Positions 6,802-10,149 of a DNA stretch of 10,149 nucleotides are shown piece after piece. The notes beneath the pieces are model-generated. The model made no database searches, had not been told where the DNA came from, and worked only from the letters and a program-made list of their open reading frames with translations. How positions within the stretch are numbered: the stretch's first letter is position 1; each line of letters begins with the position of its first letter. Origin of the DNA: Candidatus Neomicrothrix sp. UBA2110 (GTDB taxonomy: Bacteria; Actinomycetota; Acidimicrobiia; Acidimicrobiales; Poriferisodalaceae); assembly GCA_002331465.1 (NCBI GenBank), contig DCYM01000157.1:18337-28485 (forward strand), in the 5' to 3' direction. Position numbers and translations under genes: made by a program.

Positions 6802-7578
6802 TCATTTATCTTGCCAATTCGGTTCGCGTTTTTCCGCGAAAGCAGTCGCTCCTTCGAACGCATCCTGTGACGCAAACACTGCTTCAAGCTCCGGTCGTTG
6901 GAAATTCCAAAACTCGTCTTCGGACACTCCCAGGACGTCTTTTATCAGCTTCTTCGATGCTCGAACTCCCTTGGGTGCGTTCTTCGAAATCCTTTCAGCC
7001 AACACAATCGCAGCTTCGAGAGTTTCGCCCTTTGGCACAACACGATTTACCATCCCGTGTTGGTGCGCTACCTCGGCGGTAATTGGATCAGCCGTAAGTG
7101 CCATTTCCATCGCCAAGCTATACGGGAGCTGCCGAGGCAGCCGGAGAAGGGCACCTGCACCGGCAAAAAGACCAACGCCAGCCTCTGGAATACCTAGCTT
7201 CGCGCCTTCCGACGCAACAATGAGATCACAAGAAAGAGCCACTTCTAGCCCACCGGCCAGGGCAAAGCCCTCCACTGCGGCGATTAGAGGCTTGGCACAA
7301 CTTTTTTCAGTAATACCCGCAAAGCCTCGATCACCCACGTTTGGCATCGCGTCGATTCCCCCATCCGCGAACTGTTTCAGATCCATTCCAGCGCTAAAGC
7401 CACGACCAGACCCGGTAAGCACACCAACGCGAATTTCTGGATCGGCATCCATAGCTTCGAGAGCATCGCCTAGAGCAGAAGCTAAAGCGGTATTGAAGGC
7501 ATTCATATCACTGGGGCGGTTAAGGGTAAGAATCTGAATATGGCCCCGCTTTTCAGTAAGGACGAGTTCTTCGGACAC
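6802..7578 (-). CDS. Enoyl-CoA hydratase (crotonase family)
   Basis: Predicted to add water across a trans-2-enoyl-CoA to give 3-hydroxyacyl-CoA, a beta-oxidation step in the cytoplasm. The 258 residues are the standard crotonase length. The oxyanion hole is built from GRGFSAGMDL (59-67) and GFALAGGLEVALSCD (104-118). Both acid/base glutamates of the rat hydratase are kept: E112 (GGLE) and E132 (GIPE), the latter before the FAGAGALLRLPR stretch. Retention of both favours true hydratase activity over isomerase, dehalogenase or hydrolase members. The C-terminal trimerisation region includes APKGVRASKKLI. GTG start, chosen because AAAGGAG sits 5 bases upstream. It is the first gene of a minus-strand pair with the methyltransferase, divergent from the DUF6624-esterase gene. 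Exact substrate cannot be told from sequence. Confidence 0.95.
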   Translation of the reverse strand: MSEELVLTEKRGHIQILTLNRPSDMNAFNTALASALGDALEAMDADPEIRVGVLTGSGRGFSAGMDLKQFADGGIDAMPNVGDRGFAGITEKSCAKPLIAAVEGFALAGGLEVALSCDLIVASEGAKLGIPEAGVGLFAGAGALLRLPRQLPYSLAMEMALTADPITAEVAHQHGMVNRVVPKGETLEAAIVLAERISKNAPKGVRASKKLIKDVLGVSEDEFWNFQRPELEAVFASQDAFEGATAFAEKREPNWQDK

Positions 7579-7583
7579 ATCAT

Positions 7584-7590
7584 CTCCTTT
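7584..7590 (-). promoter_or_regulatory. Ribosome binding site of the enoyl-CoA hydratase gene
   Basis: On the minus strand AAAGGAG precedes the GTG at 7578 by 5 bases. Overlapping ATG triplets between site and GTG are in other frames, so GTG is the supported start. Confidence 0.8.
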
Positions 7591-7603
7591 GCCGCTCAGC
7601 GGC
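7591..7603 (-). repeat. Palindrome GCCGCTGAGCGGC abutting the hydratase RBS
   Basis: On the minus strand this perfect 6+1+6 palindrome lies immediately before AAAGGAG. In RNA it could form a 5-bp G+C stem with a TGA loop directly 5' of the ribosome site; in DNA it could be a small operator. Confidence 0.45.
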
Positions 7604-7717
7604 CTTGTTCTATTCCGTTGCTGACGCTACAACCGATCGCGTCTCAACATCATCTCGGGTCTTATTCCCAATCGGCCAGACTGCTAATCGCCATGACGGC
7701 TAGCCTGAAGAACCGTT

Positions 7718-7724
7718 GAGGAGG
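7718..7724 (+). promoter_or_regulatory. Ribosome binding site of the DUF6624-esterase gene
   Basis: GAGGAGG ends 4 bases before the GTG at 7729 and supports that GTG as the start. Confidence 0.8.
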
Positions 7725-7728
7725 CTGT

Positions 7729-9261
7729 GTGAGCGCCATCGGCGATCTGTTAATCCAGCTTGAGGGCGCAGATCTTGAAACCGCTCCCTTTTTCGTGAGG
7801 GAGTTGTTACAACACGCGGAACTTCCGAACTTGCAGGGAGGAGAAGCCCTCCGTGCATCTAGAGCAATCGCTGTTCATGCTGGACCTCAACAACTACCGA
7901 TAGCCGCTGAATTAGCAGGGCGCGCCCATCAAGCAGGCATTCCTGGAGCCGGCGCGTTGTTCGCTGAATGTGCTGACAAGATCGCACTGATGAGTGGCCG
8001 GCCACAAAGATTTGGCACCGTAGTTCTTGAGCATCAAGGGGACCTGGTGATGGGTCCCCTTGACGGAATGGCTGACGACGAAATGCGAAGCAGCTTCGGT
8101 TTGCCTCCCCTGCTCGAGATGCGCCGGCGAATAGACAAGCAAAACCAGTCAAGAGCACGAGAACGCCACCAAGCCGTTGGGCTTCCTTTAGGTCAGAAGT
8201 TTTGTCGTGTTTGGTCGGATCCCAGCGTTGCGGAGCTGCGCCTTGGTCTGGCGAGCAACCCGGAAGGAGTTTGGGTTGATGGCAATGATCTGACGATGGT
8301 TTGCCAATCAACCGGCAATGGCATCATCCCTGGACCAGTTTTTGAGTTACCAATGTGGAATGTCAACGAGGACGACGGCAGTCCTTCCGACCTTTGGTGC
8401 TCGCAGATCCGGCTTGACAGGCTCTCAGAGGCGGTGTTCGGCTACGGATTCTGGCCTCTAAATGAAGACGGTATGCCAATTGGAGGACGTGGCCCGGTCG
8501 ACCATCGTTTTAGAGGTAGCGCCGCTCCGGCAGAACTCCCGAGTCATGAAGATGATGCCCTCATAGGGTCCTTAGAAACCCACGAATTCGCTAGCGCTGC
8601 GTTGCGCGAAAATCGGAGGGTAAAGGTTTATCTGCCACCCGGGCACACCCCTGGTATGTCACTTCCGGTCATCTACTCGACCGACGGGAACATGATCCAG
8701 CCTTACATCCGGAGAGTTGATGCAGCAATTGCGGAATCAACTATTCCGCCGGTCATTCTCATCGGCGCGCATGCTGCGCCGATGGACAGGACTGGAAACG
8801 AACGCGCGCTCGAGTACCTGCCGGGCTTTGATGATCAACGTTTCGATCGCCATCAAAGGTTTTTTGTCGATGAGCTCAGTAGTTGGGCCGAGGGCGAATT
8901 CGACGCTTCCGATCGAAGAGAGTTCCGCGCGATATTCGGATGTTCGGACGGCGCTGCCCATGCTCTTGCCACTGCATCAATGCACAGACAACGATTCGGT
9001 CACTGCATCGCGTATTCAACAGGGATGCCCCCAGATGAGCAGACCCGCTGGGATGCCGACGGCGCTCCCTTTGTTCACCTCTGTGCCGGCACGTTGGAGC
9101 AAGGGTTTCACCAAGCCACAGAAGCGTGGGCAGCGTGGCTTCATTTTCACAAGTCGCCTCACCACTTCACCGAACGAGTTTGCGGCCACGACCTCATTCA
9201 ATGGATAGAAGAGCTTCCTCGCGCCATCGCACGAGCATGGGGCTCCGATAACCCTGATTGA
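7729..9261 (+). CDS. DUF6624-like / Fes-type esterase fusion protein
   Basis: A 510-residue protein, GTG start fixed by GAGGAGG. Three regions are visible. Residues about 20-140 resemble DUF6624, with AVHAGPQQLPIAAEL, then GRPQRFGT (90-97), a GPLDG.ADDEMRSSFGLPPL stretch (109-128) and EMRRRI; the usual N-terminal part of that domain is short. Residues about 155-270 look like a beta-rich domain comparable in position to the N-terminal sandwich of Fes-like esterases. Residues about 285-505 are an alpha/beta hydrolase of the esterase-D/Fes (COG2382-like) type. It has VKVYLPPG, a YSTDG strand end (316-320), the nucleophile elbow GCSDG with S406, and the catalytic His H487 in CGHDLIQW; the acid is probably E457. 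No signal peptide, so a cytosolic ester or siderophore-like hydrolase is the likeliest role; the substrate is unknown. The DUF6624 part has no known function. It is divergent from the hydratase gene, and its stop is 1 base from the convergent ligase gene. Confidence 0.88.
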   Translation: MSAIGDLLIQLEGADLETAPFFVRELLQHAELPNLQGGEALRASRAIAVHAGPQQLPIAAELAGRAHQAGIPGAGALFAECADKIALMSGRPQRFGTVVLEHQGDLVMGPLDGMADDEMRSSFGLPPLLEMRRRIDKQNQSRARERHQAVGLPLGQKFCRVWSDPSVAELRLGLASNPEGVWVDGNDLTMVCQSTGNGIIPGPVFELPMWNVNEDDGSPSDLWCSQIRLDRLSEAVFGYGFWPLNEDGMPIGGRGPVDHRFRGSAAPAELPSHEDDALIGSLETHEFASAALRENRRVKVYLPPGHTPGMSLPVIYSTDGNMIQPYIRRVDAAIAESTIPPVILIGAHAAPMDRTGNERALEYLPGFDDQRFDRHQRFFVDELSSWAEGEFDASDRREFRAIFGCSDGAAHALATASMHRQRFGHCIAYSTGMPPDEQTRWDADGAPFVHLCAGTLEQGFHQATEAWAAWLHFHKSPHHFTERVCGHDLIQWIEELPRAIARAWGSDNPD

Positions 9262-9262
9262 G

Positions 9263-10149
9263 TTATGAGCGCAGTAAATACCGTTTAATTTTTCCGGTCG
9301 CTGTCTGCGGGAGCGCCTCGACAATTTCAACCCATCTTGGATATTTGAATGGGGCTAAACGCGATCGCACGTGGTCCTGAACGGCAGCTTCTATATCTAC
9401 GCTCTCGTGGGAGTCTGCTGGAACGACATAGGCCTTTGGTTTAACTAACCCTTCCTCGTCTTTTGCTCCGACCACCGCCACCTGCAAAATTTGTTCGAGT
9501 TCTAATATGCACGACTCAACTTCTGCAGGACTCACCCAAATGCCGCCCACCTTCAACATGTCGTCGGTACGTCCGAGACAGGTATATGTTCCGTCGGCAT
9601 TTCGAACGTACGTGTCTCCGGTCGCTAGGAACTCCCCTATGAGGGCCTGTCGAGTCCGAGCTGTTCTGTTCCAATAGCCGGTCATCACAGATTCCCCTTT
9701 TATGTGAAGAGTTCCAGACTCTCCATCTGGCACTTCGACTCCGCTTTCGTCACGGATGGAGACCTCATAACCATCAACGACGGTGCCGCTCGAATTAGGG
9801 ACTGACTGCCCGGGCCTGTTTGATATTGCGATGTGGGCCAGTTCAGTGGTGCCTAACCCGTCGAGGATTTCGACACCGAATCGCTCCTTAAATCGCCTGT
9901 GGATTTCGCCAGGCAACGGTTCGCCAGCGGACACAGCGACCCTGACTGACTCAAAGGTGTCATCGGGGATTTCTGAGCTTAAGAGCTGGCCAAAAGAGGT
10001 CGGAACACCAAAGAAGAGCGACGGGCGGTGTGTAGTTACATGGGCAGCGATATCTTCAGGCGCAGGTCGGCCTGGATTCAGAATCCCCTTCGCGCCGGTG
10101 ACCGCGGGAAAATACCCCGCGTTACCCAGTCCGTACGCGAAGAACAGTT
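9263..10149 (-). CDS. Benzoate-CoA ligase-like enzyme (ANL superfamily), 5' end missing
   Basis: The minus-strand frame is open to the right edge, so about 294 C-terminal residues of a roughly 500-residue enzyme are seen; the GTG at 9934 is internal. It would activate an aromatic acid to its CoA thioester through an adenylate. The first visible residues, LFFAYGLGN and then NPGRPAPEDI and FFGVPTSF, are the signature wording of benzoate/4-hydroxybenzoate-CoA ligases rather than fatty-acid ligases. Later landmarks are GLGTTE (core motif A5), TGDTY with the preceding GYWNRTARTRQ (A7), the hinge GRTDDMLKVGGIWVSP, and TATGKIKRYLLR with the catalytic lysine. Cyclohexanoate, aminobenzoate or another aromatic acid is possible. 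Its TAA stop lies 1 base from the TGA of the convergent esterase-fusion gene. It is divergent in type from the plus-strand acyl-CoA synthetase, so the two probably serve different substrates. Confidence 0.94.
   Translation of the reverse strand, partial: LFFAYGLGNAGYFPAVTGAKGILNPGRPAPEDIAAHVTTHRPSLFFGVPTSFGQLLSSEIPDDTFESVRVAVSAGEPLPGEIHRRFKERFGVEILDGLGTTELAHIAISNRPGQSVPNSSGTVVDGYEVSIRDESGVEVPDGESGTLHIKGESVMTGYWNRTARTRQALIGEFLATGDTYVRNADGTYTCLGRTDDMLKVGGIWVSPAEVESCILELEQILQVAVVGAKDEEGLVKPKAYVVPADSHESVDIEAAVQDHVRSRLAPFKYPRWVEIVEALPQTATGKIKRYLLRS

Larger units (their letters stand above)
7579..7728. promoter_or_regulatory. Divergent promoter region
   Basis: These 150 bases separate two genes pointing away from each other, so promoters for both must lie here or just inside the genes. 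Palindromes GCCGCTCAGCGGC (7591-7603) and GGCTAGCC (7698-7705) are visible, each close to one gene's ribosome site. No convincing -35/-10 pair or known operator was recognised on either strand. Confidence 0.5.

Noticed and set aside
6971..7537. 188-codon frame antisense to the enoyl-CoA hydratase
   Set aside because: Covers the conserved crotonase core on the opposite strand; Ala/Pro/Ser/Arg-rich shadow composition.
7859..8311. 150-codon minus-strand frame over the DUF6624-like region
   Set aside because: The plus-strand frame has domain similarity and a strong ribosome site; this one has neither.
1..10149. CRISPR arrays, tRNA or rRNA genes, insertion sequences, phage or defence systems
   Set aside because: No regularly spaced repeats, no tRNA-like cloverleaf, no transposase or integrase, and no nuclease or toxin-antitoxin motifs were seen on either strand.

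Overview
The window looks like chromosomal DNA of a free-living, lipid- or aromatic-degrading bacterium, most likely an actinobacterium. An Acidimicrobiia-like or marine actinobacterial lineage is my best guess. The reasons are moderate GC by eye, frequent GTG/TTG starts (four of the six genes whose start is visible and chosen here), a SHOCT-type small protein, and protein styles (microsomal-type epoxide hydrolase, class III CoA-transferase, two acyl-CoA ligases) typical of catabolic actinobacterial islands. This taxonomic reading is inference; no rRNA or marker phylogeny could be run. Coding density is high: the longest non-coding stretch is 232 bases.

Layout. Bases 1-797 (+) carry the 3' part of a CaiB/BaiF-type class III CoA-transferase. 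Bases 869-2725 (+) encode the ribosome-associated GTPase TypA/BipA, a housekeeping gene set among catabolic genes. Bases 2900-5666 (+) hold a tight pair, a microsomal-type epoxide hydrolase and a fatty-acyl-CoA synthetase separated by 7 bases. Bases 5667-5898 are non-coding with several inverted and direct repeats, leading to a small SHOCT-like protein (5899-6207, +). That gene converges on a minus-strand pair, an enoyl-CoA hydratase (7578-6802) followed by a SAM-dependent methyltransferase (ending at 6216). A 150-base divergent region separates the hydratase from a 510-residue plus-strand protein (7729-9261). This protein joins a DUF6624-like N-terminal region to a Fes/esterase-D-type alpha/beta hydrolase. 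It converges, with a single base between stop codons, on the 3' two-thirds or so of a benzoate-CoA-ligase-like gene (10149-9263, minus), which runs off the right edge.

How it fits together. CoA-transferase, two CoA ligases, enoyl-CoA hydratase, epoxide hydrolase and esterase together suggest activation and beta-oxidation-like breakdown of hydrophobic or aromatic substrates, with ester and epoxide groups opened hydrolytically. They are spread over several transcription units, so one linear pathway is not shown. I see no mobile element, CRISPR array, tRNA or rRNA. The least ordinary items are the DUF6624-esterase fusion and the repeat-rich leader of the SHOCT-like gene.
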